Assembly (NCBI GenBank): GCA_903863035.1
Contig: CAIPAT010000197.1
Coordinates: forward strand, 1-39,346
Direction of reading: 5' to 3'
Origin: an uncultured Lentisphaeria bacterium
Lineage (GTDB): Bacteria; Verrucomicrobiota; Lentisphaeria; Victivallales; Victivallaceae
DNA length: 39,346 bases
Shown: piece by piece, positions 1-9,753 of the stretch
Layout: each line of letters opens with the position of its first letter
Position numbering within the stretch: the first letter of the stretch is position 1
Translations under genes and position numbers: made by a program
The notes under the pieces: generated by a model
What the model was told of the DNA's origin: nothing
Database searches by the model: none
The model's input: the letters and a program-made list of their open reading frames with translations, nothing else

Positions 1-107
1 ACTAAGCGAATGCTAAACGAAGAAGAACAGGGGGAAAGCCGTGTGAGGGAAAACCGCACGCACGGTTTGGTCGATGAGGCAGAGCCGATAAGTCGCAACT
101 CGTTGAT
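1..107 (+). mobile_element. 3' end of a group II intron (domains V and VI)
   Basis: Bases 36-68 fold as a group II intron domain V. The lower stem pairs AGCCGTG (37-43) with CACGGTT (61-67), starting with the catalytic AGC triad. A two-base CG bulge (59-60) follows, then a short upper stem closed by a GAAAA loop (49-53). The 33-nt length fits the family. Bases 71-78 (TCGATGAG) pair with 99-106 (CTCGTTGA) as a domain VI-like hairpin. The rest of the intron and any encoded maturase would lie upstream of the window. The intron's 3' boundary falls near 106-109, at the first codons of the pseudopilin gene. The compact domain V resembles class C introns, but the class is inferred. Confidence 0.78.
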
Positions 108-861
108 GCTTAGAGGTTTTACTTTAATCGAACTGCTGGTCGTGATAGCAATCATAGCAATTCTAGCCTCAATGTTGCTGCCCTCGCTGAATAAGGCAAG
201 AGAAACCGCCAAAAAGAGTTCCTGTGCCAATCAGTTTAAGCAGGTGGGCACCGGGTTGTTCTTTTACGCAAATGATAACGGCGATTATATGCCGCCATAC
301 AATGGTTCAACTGGAAACGGCTGGTTTGCCATGATTGACAAAGTCTATCTTGGCGATAAAGGAACCAGATGGGTAGGTACTGCCGGAAATGGATACGCCG
401 TGGGCTCCACCCGTATAAACCCAAAGTCAGTTTTCATCTGTCCGTCAAAGCGTCCCTATCCTAATAGCGTGCTTAATGTTGTAAGCACCTATGGTACCTG
501 GCAGGCTACAGACGGTACATGGTTGTTCATTCCGCCATATAAATCCCCGGAATATGATTACAAATATGTCTGTACAAAAACCAATATGTGGAAACAGCCT
601 TCCACGGTTCCGCTTTTTTTTTACGGACTGGTCTCACAAACCGGTTTTATTTGCAGCAAAGGCCCTGTTGACACTATTGCGACAAACAACGATCAGGGCA
701 AGGTAGATCCAAGGCATGGCAGAAGCGCGAATTTTGTGTTCGGGGATGGTCATGTTGATAACTTGGGCTGGAATAAGATTATAACCAGCAATAGCGGACG
801 CCTGCCATATCCAGGGACTGGCACCATGCGGGTGTTCACATGGAGTTCGCTATTATACTGA
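106..861 (+). CDS. Prepilin-type pseudopilin with H-X9-DG C-terminal motif
   Basis: This is a type II secretion/type IV pilus-like pseudopilin of about 251 aa. The N-terminus reads [16 protein letters not shown]: a short leader ending in Gly, then Phe and the conserved Glu at +5, so a prepilin peptidase should cut after the Gly. A single hydrophobic helix follows. Near the C-terminus the His of RHGRSANF is followed by nine residues and then DG, the H-X9-DG signature of prepilin-type processing-associated proteins common in PVC bacteria. I chose the ATG at 106. The frame is open upstream to base 10, but that stretch is intron RNA (domains V/VI), not protein. No Shine-Dalgarno precedes 106. The native start codon may therefore lie in the 5' exon upstream of the intron, outside the window. 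The role is probably in secretion or display linked to the glycan genes downstream. Confidence 0.85.
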   Translation: MLRGFTLIELLVVIAIIAILASMLLPSLNKARETAKKSSCANQFKQVGTGLFFYANDNGDYMPPYNGSTGNGWFAMIDKVYLGDKGTRWVGTAGNGYAVGSTRINPKSVFICPSKRPYPNSVLNVVSTYGTWQATDGTWLFIPPYKSPEYDYKYVCTKTNMWKQPSTVPLFFYGLVSQTGFICSKGPVDTIATNNDQGKVDPRHGRSANFVFGDGHVDNLGWNKIITSNSGRLPYPGTGTMRVFTWSSLLY

Positions 862-1085
862 TGCGCAGGGGATAATTATAGAGATGCCTGAACTGAAACC
901 GGCGGCTTTATCACACAATCGGCGCAGCAAGAATCATCGACCCCGCCAGACAGGCTGTAATTAAAAAAGTCAGGGCGAATAAGATAAAGTCATGGAGATA
1001 TGACGAAAATGAGCGGCCTTTAGTGTCATTTACCGAAGCAGTAAAAAAAAGAAAGAAACAACGAGACAAAATAGGGGAAATTATT

Positions 1086-1649
1086 ATGAAGAGAATTTTA
1101 ATTACAGCGGTTATGCTTGCCGGGCTATCCCTGTCTGCCGCATCCTATCAGGCGAAAATCATGATCAACGGAGCTGGCGACGGAGTGAAAATGGCAAAAG
1201 GAACCTGTTCCGCGGGCGGTTCGGTCAGTAACGCCACCTGGCTCAAAGAGAATAATGAAAAAATCATTATCGCATCATTTAATGCAGAGAAAGAATGGAA
1301 AAAAGGGGAATTCAGTTTTACGCCGGAAAAAGATGGAAAAGTCGTGTTGCAACTATTATCCTGGGCGTCAGATGACAAAGGCAAAACGATAAATGGCTGG
1401 GTGCTGATTGATGACATAACAGTAGAAGGCGCTGTGCTTGAAAATGGTAATTTTGAAGGTGAAGATATCTCTGTATGGAAATTAAAAATAAAGCAGGATA
1501 TTCGCGCCGAGATTGTCGAAGGTTCCGGGCGCGACTCAAGCAAAGCGGCAAAAATATGCTATGAATGCACCGCCGATTATACTAAACCAATTCAGGTCAA
1601 AGCCGGGCAAGAAGTCAAAATTTCTTACTGGTACAAAATAGCACCATAA
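1086..1649 (+). CDS. Secreted carbohydrate-binding-like (CBM4/9-type) protein
   Basis: A 187-aa exported protein. The start at 1086 is preceded by AGGGGAA about 7-8 bases upstream and gives a clear signal peptide (MKRILITAVMLAGLSLSAA). The mature part is beta-rich. Residues around 118-186 contain the LENGNFEG...W layout and a closing VKAGQEVKISYWYK strand, typical of jelly-roll carbohydrate-binding domains of the CBM4/9 type, in which an NGxFE...W motif opens the domain. No catalytic domain is present. It probably binds a glycan outside the cytoplasmic membrane and lies in the same direction as the peptidase and glycosidase-like genes downstream. The fold is inferred from motif layout. The ligand is unknown. 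Confidence 0.7.
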   Translation: MKRILITAVMLAGLSLSAASYQAKIMINGAGDGVKMAKGTCSAGGSVSNATWLKENNEKIIIASFNAEKEWKKGEFSFTPEKDGKVVLQLLSWASDDKGKTINGWVLIDDITVEGAVLENGNFEGEDISVWKLKIKQDIRAEIVEGSGRDSSKAAKICYECTADYTKPIQVKAGQEVKISYWYKIAP

Positions 1650-1704
1650 AATCACTCGTTATCGAATCTTCTGCAATTACTAATAACGCAAGGAAATATC
1701 CACG

Positions 1705-2523
1705 ATGAAGATCTACATCGAAACTGACATTGAAGGCATTGCAGGATTCTGCTTCTTTGAAAACCGGGCAGATAGTGGTTACGAAAACATTCAACACCGT
1801 TCCCGGATGTGCCGACTACTGACGGATGAGGTCAATGCCGCCGTCATGGCGGCTTTTGATTCAGGCGCTGACGAGGTGCTGGTTAAAGACGGTCATGGTA
1901 GCGGATATAATATTATTTTCGAAAATCTCGATCCGCGTTGCAGAATCATTCACGGCAGAAATTGCAGCGGTCCGCACTGGTTGCCGTTGCTTGATGGTTC
2001 CTGTGATGCGCTGGTGCTGGTCGGCATGCATGCCATGGGCGGAACTCCCAACGCAATTCTGCCACATTCCAAGTGGAAAGTCAACGGAGGAGCCATCTAT
2101 CTCAGCGAAGGTTCAATGGCGGCGGCAATCGCCGGGGACTATGCCGTACCGACGGTTTTTGTCAGCGGCGATGAAAAGATTACCGCCGAAATCAAAAGTA
2201 AAATTCCAAACATCGAAACAGCTGAAGTAAAACAGGCCTTGTCTGTATATCAAGCCTGCTCCGTAATCCCCACTCGTGCCTGCGAGATGATTTATGCCGG
2301 GGTAAAACAGGGCATCGGCCACATGGCGGAAATTAAGCCATACCATATTCCGGGGCCTGTCAAGCTTAATCTGCTTGATTCTCCAGGGCATATTGACATG
2401 AAAGAAATGTTGCCGGAAGATGTCGAAGCTCCGACGATCGATCAGGCATTTATGGCGTTTGAACACCGGATGAACTGGACCTGTTTTGGCACCTCAAAAG
2501 TAGATGGATTTGTATTCCCGTAA
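1705..2523 (+). CDS. M55 family D-aminopeptidase (DppA-like)
   Basis: A 272-aa cytoplasmic zinc D-aminopeptidase. The N-terminus MKIYIETDIEG carries the family D8-x-E10 metal ligands. His64 (KDGHGSG), His109 (GMHAM) and Glu135 (YLSEG) sit at spacings matching the remaining ligands of Bacillus DppA (D8, E10, H60, H104, E133). DppA forms a decameric ring that releases N-terminal D-amino acids, for example from D-Ala peptides. AAGGAA lies about 9 bases before the ATG, and length is normal. With the M28 peptidase and sugar transporter nearby it suggests use of peptidoglycan- or glycopeptide-derived material. The locus link is inference; the family call is strong. Confidence 0.9.
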   Translation: MKIYIETDIEGIAGFCFFENRADSGYENIQHRSRMCRLLTDEVNAAVMAAFDSGADEVLVKDGHGSGYNIIFENLDPRCRIIHGRNCSGPHWLPLLDGSCDALVLVGMHAMGGTPNAILPHSKWKVNGGAIYLSEGSMAAAIAGDYAVPTVFVSGDEKITAEIKSKIPNIETAEVKQALSVYQACSVIPTRACEMIYAGVKQGIGHMAEIKPYHIPGPVKLNLLDSPGHIDMKEMLPEDVEAPTIDQAFMAFEHRMNWTCFGTSKVDGFVFP

Positions 2524-2643
2524 GAATAAAAGTTTAACGCAGAGAAAATTGGATTGTTTCAATTGCCTCAATCTTTTAATTTGAGACATTATTACGCGCA
2601 CAAAAAAATAAAGCATTTAAATATTAGCTTAAGGAAAGAAATC

Positions 2644-5577
2644 TTGTTTAAAAATCTTGTAATAACCGTTGCCGTATTCTGCTGTGCATTTAACATTTAT
2701 GCGAACAATGGTGATGCGAAAAGTAGTGCAGCTCTCATTGCCGGCGAGGTGTTTCCTGTTGATTTACAGAAGGGGATATATCACATAAATGAAAATTTTC
2801 CGGCCATTTTAATTTTCAGATTTAATGCTGTTTCGGGGCAATTGAAAAATCCGAGAATTGTTCTGGATATGCCTGACGGCTATTCCTGTCTTGGCGCATA
2901 TCCGTACTTTCCAAATTCCCCTTCCAACTGGACCTGGCAAGCGGAGAAAATGACAATGAAAGCGGTTACGAGAGAACAGAAACCGTACACGCGCTACGTT
3001 ATCTATCTGAATAATTATATGGTTCAGGAATTGAAACCGAACGTCGCACCCGATCAAATTGACCCCTTGAATATACCATATAACCCTCACCATGAGCGGG
3101 TCTATATTAAAACATCCTCAAAGACAGCAGCAGAAGGCAAGAAGGAAGCGTTTTGGAAGCTGGCAACGGATGACTGGGAAGGACAGGAGAAAAAAATTGA
3201 GCTGCGGCTGCTGCCGGAGTTGATTCTGTCCACTCCCAAGGTAAGCAAATTCGGAGTCATGATTTCTTCCTTGAAAAGTTTAACTGTTCCCGACGACAAT
3301 ATCAGAGGCGCGTATTTGAATTACTGGAAGTCAATTACAGACAAGCCTTATATCATGTTAAAAAACTGGCCGTACTTGAATGCCGACCATGTGAAAATTG
3401 CTATTGACAATTTCCGGGTAATCACGATGCTGGCATCAAATCTCGGCGGAACGCCGATGCTCAATGCCAAGGAATGGTACGCAAAAAAGGGCGTAAACCC
3501 TCCGCTGATGATACTGAATTCCGGCAAGATCGCCAATGACAATGTTTTCACGATGCAGTTGTGTCCGGGATTTCTGGCTAAAGACAGCTCTTACTGGAAC
3601 GATTTTGTCGCGCCGGAGATAAAACGGAACGCCGCAATGTTCAAGACGTCAAATCCGGAGGATACCTATAAATACGGAATAATGTATGATATCGAACCCG
3701 GTGCAAAGCATATCTGTTACTGTGATAACTGCAGAAATGATTTCAAGGTTTTTGCCAAACTGGACAAGGTCCCCACCGCAGTGGAAATAGAAAAGCAATA
3801 TTCTGCGGAGTGGTTTAATTTCCGTGTCCGGCAGAGTGCCGATATCGTCGGTCAATTCTATAAATGCGTGAAAAAGAATTTTACGGTTCCGGCGATCATA
3901 TGCACCGATCCGCTGCACGTTGCAGGATTGCAGCAATGGTGCGGGCTCGATATAAGCCTGTCGGACAAGGATGCCGATTTGCTTATGCCTATGCCTTACT
4001 ATTGCGGATTAGATTATTTTAAAGATGTTGAGTTAAATGTAAAAAAACTTAAAACTCCGAATTTCCCGCTGAATGATCCGTCGGAAGAGGCCTTTTTTGA
4101 CCGCTATACGCCGGCAAAAGTAAAACAGAACATCGTTGCGAGCGCCGCGCTGGGCTGTGTCGGTTTTGGTCTCTGGCCCAGCGATGTACTTGACGGCAAA
4201 TACCTGACGCAGATTAAATCTGCATTCGCAATCGTCGCCCAAGCGGAGAACTACTATTTTGCGAAACGAAATGATGCCATAGCTAATGTCAAAACAGAAA
4301 AGTATTTTGAAAGAAATATCAAAGACGAGAAAAGAGAGATCAATGTTGAACTGCCGGTGTTCAATGACACTTTGCAGTGGCTGGCGCATCAGCAGGGGGA
4401 CAATATTCTGGTTACGCTGTTTAATTATAACGCCGACTATGATGCAATCGTCACCCTGAGCATCCCCGGCCTTGCCAATGCCGGTTATACGGCCAGAGAA
4501 CTGGACGCCGGCGGCATGTTGTGCAATGATGACAATAAACCGCTCGGCAGTGAAGATATCAAAAAAGGTTTTCTGGTAAAAATCCCGCGTGACGCCGTAA
4601 AGTTAATTGAAATATCCAAAGCGTCCATGACGTGTCAAGGCGGAAATATCCTTCAAAAAGAAGTAAGCAATGAGTTGACAGAGTTGAAGCAGAAATTCCA
4701 GGAGAACTACAGTTTTAAAGAAATAAAGCAGGACAATGCGGAAATCACCTGGGGCGTGACCAAAGACGCAAAGACTCCGCAGTTGAAATTAATTTTTGAT
4801 AAACGTAAAATGTATATAGATATCGAAAATGGCGCCAGCATAACTTCCTGGGGCGAAAAAAATAAAAACAACAATGATTTGCTTTTTTATAAACAGCGTG
4901 GATATCTGGACAATTTGATTTTGAGCAATGACAAGTCCGGCAAAGGCAATTACATTTTTTCCATTGACAAGCTGTTTATCGCTGAAGACGGAAACCCGGT
5001 AGCTGAACTTGTTTACACCGTGCCGCCGGAACTAAACGCCAGTGCCGGCGCCGATACCGGACTCATGGAAGGATTGAAAGTTGAAAAACAGATTACCTTT
5101 GAGAATAAAGGCAATACAGTAAAGATAAAATACACTTTCACCAATAATAACTCGCGCAAAAAAGATATCCAGCTCGGATTCCGGATTAAGAACTTTCCCA
5201 AACCGGGCGGCGCGCTGGTCAACGAAGATTTATCTAAAATAACACAGATATCTTTTGATTCCAGCGAGGGCCCAAAAGTGCTTAAAGACGGTTACGCTGA
5301 CAATGATAATTATATAGAGAGGGCAGACTCTGCGCCGGTAAGTTTCTTCAAGGTGAAGCCCAAACCGTATAAGTGGATTATCTCGCCGGTTAAAGTCCTT
5401 GCCGGAATCGGAAAATTCAATGAACAGATGATTTTTACGCCGGACAAGGAAAATACCGCCGGATTTTACGTCTGGTGGTCAAAGTATTCCGGCTATACGA
5501 TTGAGTTTATCTCAAAAGAACGATTGCTAAAATATGGAGAAAGCATTTCATCCGAATATTCAGTAACGCTGCAATAA
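2644..5577 (+). CDS. Large secreted TIM-barrel-like protein, putative glycoside hydrolase
   Basis: About 977 aa. I chose a TTG start at 2644 because AAGGAAAG lies 5 bases upstream and the resulting N-terminus (MFKNLVITVAVFCCAFNIYA) is a good signal peptide; the frame is open upstream to 2554. The middle third has features of a TIM-barrel glycosidase: GIMYDIEPGAKHICYC with a CxxC pair (YCDNC), IICTDPLHVAG, DLLMPMPYYCGLDYF and GFGLWPSD, with acidic residues at strand ends. The last third is beta-rich, resembling the sandwich domains that follow barrels in such enzymes. I could not place it in a named GH family, so activity and substrate are open. A decayed copy of its 3' end lies at 9754-9899. 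Confidence 0.65.
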   Translation: MFKNLVITVAVFCCAFNIYANNGDAKSSAALIAGEVFPVDLQKGIYHINENFPAILIFRFNAVSGQLKNPRIVLDMPDGYSCLGAYPYFPNSPSNWTWQAEKMTMKAVTREQKPYTRYVIYLNNYMVQELKPNVAPDQIDPLNIPYNPHHERVYIKTSSKTAAEGKKEAFWKLATDDWEGQEKKIELRLLPELILSTPKVSKFGVMISSLKSLTVPDDNIRGAYLNYWKSITDKPYIMLKNWPYLNADHVKIAIDNFRVITMLASNLGGTPMLNAKEWYAKKGVNPPLMILNSGKIANDNVFTMQLCPGFLAKDSSYWNDFVAPEIKRNAAMFKTSNPEDTYKYGIMYDIEPGAKHICYCDNCRNDFKVFAKLDKVPTAVEIEKQYSAEWFNFRVRQSADIVGQFYKCVKKNFTVPAIICTDPLHVAGLQQWCGLDISLSDKDADLLMPMPYYCGLDYFKDVELNVKKLKTPNFPLNDPSEEAFFDRYTPAKVKQNIVASAALGCVGFGLWPSDVLDGKYLTQIKSAFAIVAQAENYYFAKRNDAIANVKTEKYFERNIKDEKREINVELPVFNDTLQWLAHQQGDNILVTLFNYNADYDAIVTLSIPGLANAGYTARELDAGGMLCNDDNKPLGSEDIKKGFLVKIPRDAVKLIEISKASMTCQGGNILQKEVSNELTELKQKFQENYSFKEIKQDNAEITWGVTKDAKTPQLKLIFDKRKMYIDIENGASITSWGEKNKNNNDLLFYKQRGYLDNLILSNDKSGKGNYIFSIDKLFIAEDGNPVAELVYTVPPELNASAGADTGLMEGLKVEKQITFENKGNTVKIKYTFTNNNSRKKDIQLGFRIKNFPKPGGALVNEDLSKITQISFDSSEGPKVLKDGYADNDNYIERADSAPVSFFKVKPKPYKWIISPVKVLAGIGKFNEQMIFTPDKENTAGFYVWWSKYSGYTIEFISKERLLKYGESISSEYSVTLQ

Positions 5578-5925
5578 CAGGCGCAGCTATTTGCTATAAT
5601 GTTCACAGTTGGACATGATGTGTAATTAGAATTTTCACAGAACGTGAATTTTACCATGAGAAAAAGCTCCGGGTATCGCAAAAAAAGAATCTCCTTCCGT
5701 CCATCCTGCCCCCGCCTCAGAGCGACGGGGCATCACGGCCGGACTCTCACGCCCTGCGGGTGGGCCGGAGATTCATAATACATAAAGACAAGAGCCGACC
5801 CGGAGGGTCGGGGAATTTACCCAATGAAGATTAAAAATTGTTTAAATTACATAGTTCATGGCAAAACAGAAAACAATTTACGGGTCATTGCGGCATAACG
5901 ATTAAATACGAAAGAATTAGGCCAG
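5578..5925. other. Intergenic, GC-rich hairpins, no gene seen
   Basis: No convincing coding sequence. The clearest structure is CCGACCC (5795-5801), a GGA loop, then GGGTCGG (5805-5811): a 7-bp perfect stem without a downstream T tract. Another GC-rich inverted region lies around 5733-5770. These could terminate transcription from the upstream gene inefficiently or belong to the transporter mRNA leader. Confidence 0.45.
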
Positions 5926-7872
5926 ATGCATGCTTCACATCCTATTTCGCAAAATGTTGTCACAGTTTCATCAGGCAATAAAACATATCATTGCGGCACA
6001 TTGACTTATACCAGAATGGGGTTGTTCGTGCTTTTCGCCTGGCTGCTGTGGGGGGATTTCTGCTTTACCATGATGGAAGCTGTGGTGCCGAGCATCCTGC
6101 CGCTGAAGTTGAAGGGGCTGGGATGTTCAAACTGGCTGATGGGGCTGATTCTGACTACTGCTCCGGGCATTCTGAATATGGCCGTCTGTCCGTATGTCAG
6201 CTTCAAAAGCGACCGTTACCGCAGTCGATGGGGCAGACGCATCCCTTTCATCATCTGGACCATGCCGTTTCTTTGCGGCAGCCTGGCGCTAATGGGGCTG
6301 GGGGATGATATTGGCGGTGCGCTGCAAAGAAATTCAGAGTTTTTAAGGAGTTTTGCGCCGGCAACTATTACCATTGCGCTAATCGCAGTTTTTCTAATCA
6401 TGTTTCAATTTTTCAATATGTTTGTCGGTTCGGTATTCTGGTATTTGTTCAACGATGTGGTGCCGGCACAGTTTCTGGCGCGCTTTATGGGGATGTTCAA
6501 GATTGTCGGCACCGGGGCCGGGGCGCTGTATAACTTCTTTATTTTTAAATACGCCGAATCCCATATGCGGGAGATTTTTATTGGCGCTGCGGTGCTGTAT
6601 TTCATCGGATTCGGGATCGCCTGTCTGATGATCAAGGAAGGCGAGTACCCGCCGCCGGAAGGCGAAAGAGACAATTCAAGCAGAGGTTTAAATGGGATTC
6701 GGACTTTTTTCAAAGAATCATTTTCACATAGACTTTACTGGTTCAGATTTGTTTCGACAGCATTTGCCGCCGTCGGCGGGGCAATCTGGACGTTCGGCAT
6801 TTTCTTCAACCGGGAAATGGGAATGTCGCTGGACCAGATCGGCAAAATCGGCGCCATCAGTTCGATTGCGATGATGGCGGCAATGTATTTCATGGCCATA
6901 TTTGTGGACCGCTGGCATCCGTTGCGCATCACCGTCTATGGCGCACTTTTCGGGGTGCTCGGCAGTGTAATGTCATTGGTATGGATTTTCGTAACTCTGC
7001 CGGGTGAATATTTCTTCTGGTTGAATCTGGGCAATGCCGTGATCGGAGCATTCCTGGGCGCATTAGTTGCAGTCGCCGGATTGCCGACTGAGATGAGGAT
7101 TTTTCCCCAGTCAAGATTCGGCCAGTTCTGTTCGGCGCAGGCGATGCTCCGTTCAACCTTCACCGTGATTGCCGGAATCCTGGCAGGACTCTTTGTCGAC
7201 CTGGTCAAGTATTTCTGTAACGGCTCAGATTATGCCTATCGTTTCATTTTTTTATGGGTAACCGTTTTTTCCGGAATCAGCGTGATATTCCTGATAAAAG
7301 TTTATATTGAATGGTACCGGCTTGGCGGGGATAAAAATTTCCATCCGCCGGCCTCCTGGAGCCCGAAAGGCATTGAGGAAATGCCGATAGTGCCGATTGT
7401 AGGGCCGCAGACCAAGTGGCTGAACATTTCATTTCTGCTTTTTGACGGGATAATGGGATTGTCGGTACTGAGCATTCCAGCATTGATGTGGTGGATGTAT
7501 GTGAAACATCAAATGTTCGCGTTCAAATGGTACGGGCTGGCTGTATTGCCGCTGTGTATCGGCGGCTGGCTGTGCTGGATAGTATTGAAGCAGAAGATCC
7601 GCCGGGACATTGCAGCAGCACAAACAGGTTCGCCGCTGCGCAACGGCATCCCGCATCACGGCATGCTGATTATCCTCAGCAGTAAATTTCTGCTGGCGGT
7701 CGGCATCTGGGTGTGCCAGGTGTTGGTAACGGTCTCCCTGAATATGGAAAGCGGTACAATCGTGTTCGGTATTGCGAACGGGATTACCAACTTTCTGCTG
7801 ATCGGGACATTGTACCTGATGTGCAGAATCGAGCGCGGATTTTCCGTTACGGTTGATGAAAGAATGAAGTAA
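5926..7872 (+). CDS. GPH/MFS-type sugar:cation symporter
   Basis: A 648-aa polytopic membrane protein with about 12 or more hydrophobic segments. The loop after the second and third helices reads SFKSDRYRSRWGRRIPF, the MFS motif-A variant typical of glycoside-pentoside-hexuronide and SLC45-like sugar transporters. It is longer than usual for the family (about 450-500 aa). The extra length includes an N-terminal cytoplasmic tail of about 25 residues and additional C-terminal helices after residue 490. The ATG at 5926 has only a weak TTAGG upstream, so a start a little downstream is possible. It probably imports a mono- or disaccharide released by neighbouring enzymes. The specific substrate cannot be read from sequence. 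Confidence 0.85.
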   Translation: MHASHPISQNVVTVSSGNKTYHCGTLTYTRMGLFVLFAWLLWGDFCFTMMEAVVPSILPLKLKGLGCSNWLMGLILTTAPGILNMAVCPYVSFKSDRYRSRWGRRIPFIIWTMPFLCGSLALMGLGDDIGGALQRNSEFLRSFAPATITIALIAVFLIMFQFFNMFVGSVFWYLFNDVVPAQFLARFMGMFKIVGTGAGALYNFFIFKYAESHMREIFIGAAVLYFIGFGIACLMIKEGEYPPPEGERDNSSRGLNGIRTFFKESFSHRLYWFRFVSTAFAAVGGAIWTFGIFFNREMGMSLDQIGKIGAISSIAMMAAMYFMAIFVDRWHPLRITVYGALFGVLGSVMSLVWIFVTLPGEYFFWLNLGNAVIGAFLGALVAVAGLPTEMRIFPQSRFGQFCSAQAMLRSTFTVIAGILAGLFVDLVKYFCNGSDYAYRFIFLWVTVFSGISVIFLIKVYIEWYRLGGDKNFHPPASWSPKGIEEMPIVPIVGPQTKWLNISFLLFDGIMGLSVLSIPALMWWMYVKHQMFAFKWYGLAVLPLCIGGWLCWIVLKQKIRRDIAAAQTGSPLRNGIPHHGMLIILSSKFLLAVGIWVCQVLVTVSLNMESGTIVFGIANGITNFLLIGTLYLMCRIERGFSVTVDERMK

Positions 7873-7910
7873 TCGATAATTCTGTTAATTTTTACAAATG
7901 AAAGGCAATT

Positions 7911-9569
7911 ATGGAAATAAAAGAGAGACTTTTGCAACTGTGTGAAATGGGACCCCGTGCTTCGGGAAGCTGGGCGGAACTGAGAGCAGCCGAATATATC
8001 AGGGAGACTTTCAGAAAATCGGGCATTGATGCTCAAATCGAATCGTTTGAAAGCCCGTCGCATCTTGCGCTGTATTCAAAGGTGATAGGTATTGAAAACG
8101 AAAAGAGTTTTACTTCGTTGCCTACTCAGTTCTCGCCGGCCGGAAAAACCGTGGGTAAACTTGTATATATGGGCACTATTGATAACCCTGTTTCAGACGA
8201 TATGGATTTGAACGGAAAGATAGGACTTCTTATTCCGGCAGGGGGTAAAATTCAGGAGAGAATTGATTTTTTCCTGAACTTGGAAAAGCGGGGACTCGCA
8301 GGATTGATTGTAATATGTTCCACGATGGATTTAATAAACGCCAAGATTATCCGTTATCCGGAGATCAAGAGGCTTCCATCTGTTGCCGTTGCCTGGAGGA
8401 CTGGCTTGGAACTGAAATCATTAGAAGGAAAAGACATTTTGCTGGAAGTGGAACACGAAAAACGCATACGCAATGAGTCACAGAACGTTATTGTAAGAGT
8501 TCAGGGTGAAGGCAGACACTGGATTACTGTTTCAGCTCATTACGACACTGCCGCATTCTGTCCGGGCGCTGCAGATGATGGTGGCGGCGCTGCTGTTGTA
8601 ATGGAACTGGCTGAAAGTTTTGCCGGCAAAAAGCTGCCTGCCACTCTTTATTTTCTTTTCACTGGAAGTGAGGAATACGGAGGCCTGGATATGACAGGCG
8701 CCGGATGCAAGGCGTTTTACAGGAAACATTCTCATGAAATCGAAAATTGTATTGCGCATTTAGATATTGATGATATTGGGAATCTCCTTGGTTCTTTTCA
8801 GCTTTTCGTTGCCGGACCGAAAGCTTTCATAGACACGCTGAAAGCCATTCCATCTCCGTTTAAATATAAGATGCAGGATAAGACAACGGCATCCTGTGAT
8901 CATGGTGCGGCGGTCATGTTCGGAATCCCATATGTATTTATTACAGATGTTTTCGAGGGTCGCCCTAACTTTCATACCCCTGATGACAAATTGGAATATG
9001 TTGATGTGGGGAAACTTGAAAGATATTTTAACTATATATATGCCGTTATCCTAAAATTTGTGTCAGCCGCGCCCTATCATCCATACATAAGGGACGGAGA
9101 AAGACTGATACGTTCTGCTTATTTTGCTGATATTCCGGATATTCTTGATATTACCAAACAGGCATTCGAACCTGTAAGTTCAGACCGAATGCGTCAGGAT
9201 TTTTTCGATGAAAAACTTGGAACTAAAGAATGGCATGAATATAAAAATGAGGAAGTCGCATCCACGCTGAAAGCCAATATTTACGGAGCCATTGTGTGTG
9301 AAATAAATGAAAAAATTGTAGGCTATGCAACAACGCTCTATGATGCTGAGCGTGGGATTGCAAGTATAGGGAACAATGCCGTTTATTCAGAATATCAGGG
9401 TCAAGGAATAGGCAAAGCCATGCAGGCTGAGATAAATAGGAGAATGCTTGCGGATGGGTATACAAAATTTGCGGTCAGTACTCTTTCAAACGATATAGCA
9501 GCTCAAAAAATATATGAAAAGGCAGGTTATCAAAAATATATTGAAAGTTATCATTATCTTAAAAAATAG
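7911..9569 (+). CDS. M28 family peptidase fused to GNAT acetyltransferase
   Basis: A 552-aa two-domain protein. Residues 1-390 form an M28 zinc aminopeptidase: H210-x-D212 (SAHYDT), D222/D223 (GAADDGGG), E254/E255 (GSEEYG), D285/D287 (HLDIDD) and H355 (FHTPDD) supply the two-zinc site and catalytic Glu. A PA-like insert spans roughly 75-185. Residues 400-552 are a GNAT N-acetyltransferase; the acetyl-CoA loop is QGQGIGKA (496-503), with a C-terminal NDIAAQKIYEKAGY typical of the family. There is no signal peptide, so it is likely cytoplasmic. AAAGG sits 5 bases before the ATG. The fusion suggests coupled release and acetylation of an amino acid or amino sugar, but that is inference. Confidence 0.88.
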   Translation: MEIKERLLQLCEMGPRASGSWAELRAAEYIRETFRKSGIDAQIESFESPSHLALYSKVIGIENEKSFTSLPTQFSPAGKTVGKLVYMGTIDNPVSDDMDLNGKIGLLIPAGGKIQERIDFFLNLEKRGLAGLIVICSTMDLINAKIIRYPEIKRLPSVAVAWRTGLELKSLEGKDILLEVEHEKRIRNESQNVIVRVQGEGRHWITVSAHYDTAAFCPGAADDGGGAAVVMELAESFAGKKLPATLYFLFTGSEEYGGLDMTGAGCKAFYRKHSHEIENCIAHLDIDDIGNLLGSFQLFVAGPKAFIDTLKAIPSPFKYKMQDKTTASCDHGAAVMFGIPYVFITDVFEGRPNFHTPDDKLEYVDVGKLERYFNYIYAVILKFVSAAPYHPYIRDGERLIRSAYFADIPDILDITKQAFEPVSSDRMRQDFFDEKLGTKEWHEYKNEEVASTLKANIYGAIVCEINEKIVGYATTLYDAERGIASIGNNAVYSEYQGQGIGKAMQAEINRRMLADGYTKFAVSTLSNDIAAQKIYEKAGYQKYIESYHYLKK

Positions 9570-9753
9570 TTAAGACATCCGATAAAGATTGGAGGAGGCT
9601 GATTCAATTTTTCGGGTCTTCAATAGAATTTGTGGATACCTATTGGGCGAAAGACAGAAAAATGCAACAGAACCGTGATTCCGTAAAGGTTTAGCTTAAA
9701 AAAGGTTAAATAGCTAAATGGGTAACAAGCAACCGGTACAGACCGCAAAAGAT
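9570..9753. other. Degraded intergenic sequence
   Basis: No intact ORF or clear structure is visible. It lies immediately before a recognisable gene remnant and may be older debris from the same duplicated gene, but I could not align it. Confidence 0.3.

Noticed and set aside
10..105. N-terminal 32-residue extension of the pseudopilin
   Set aside because: This stretch folds as intron domains V and VI, and a prepilin leader is normally short and ends directly before GFTLIE.
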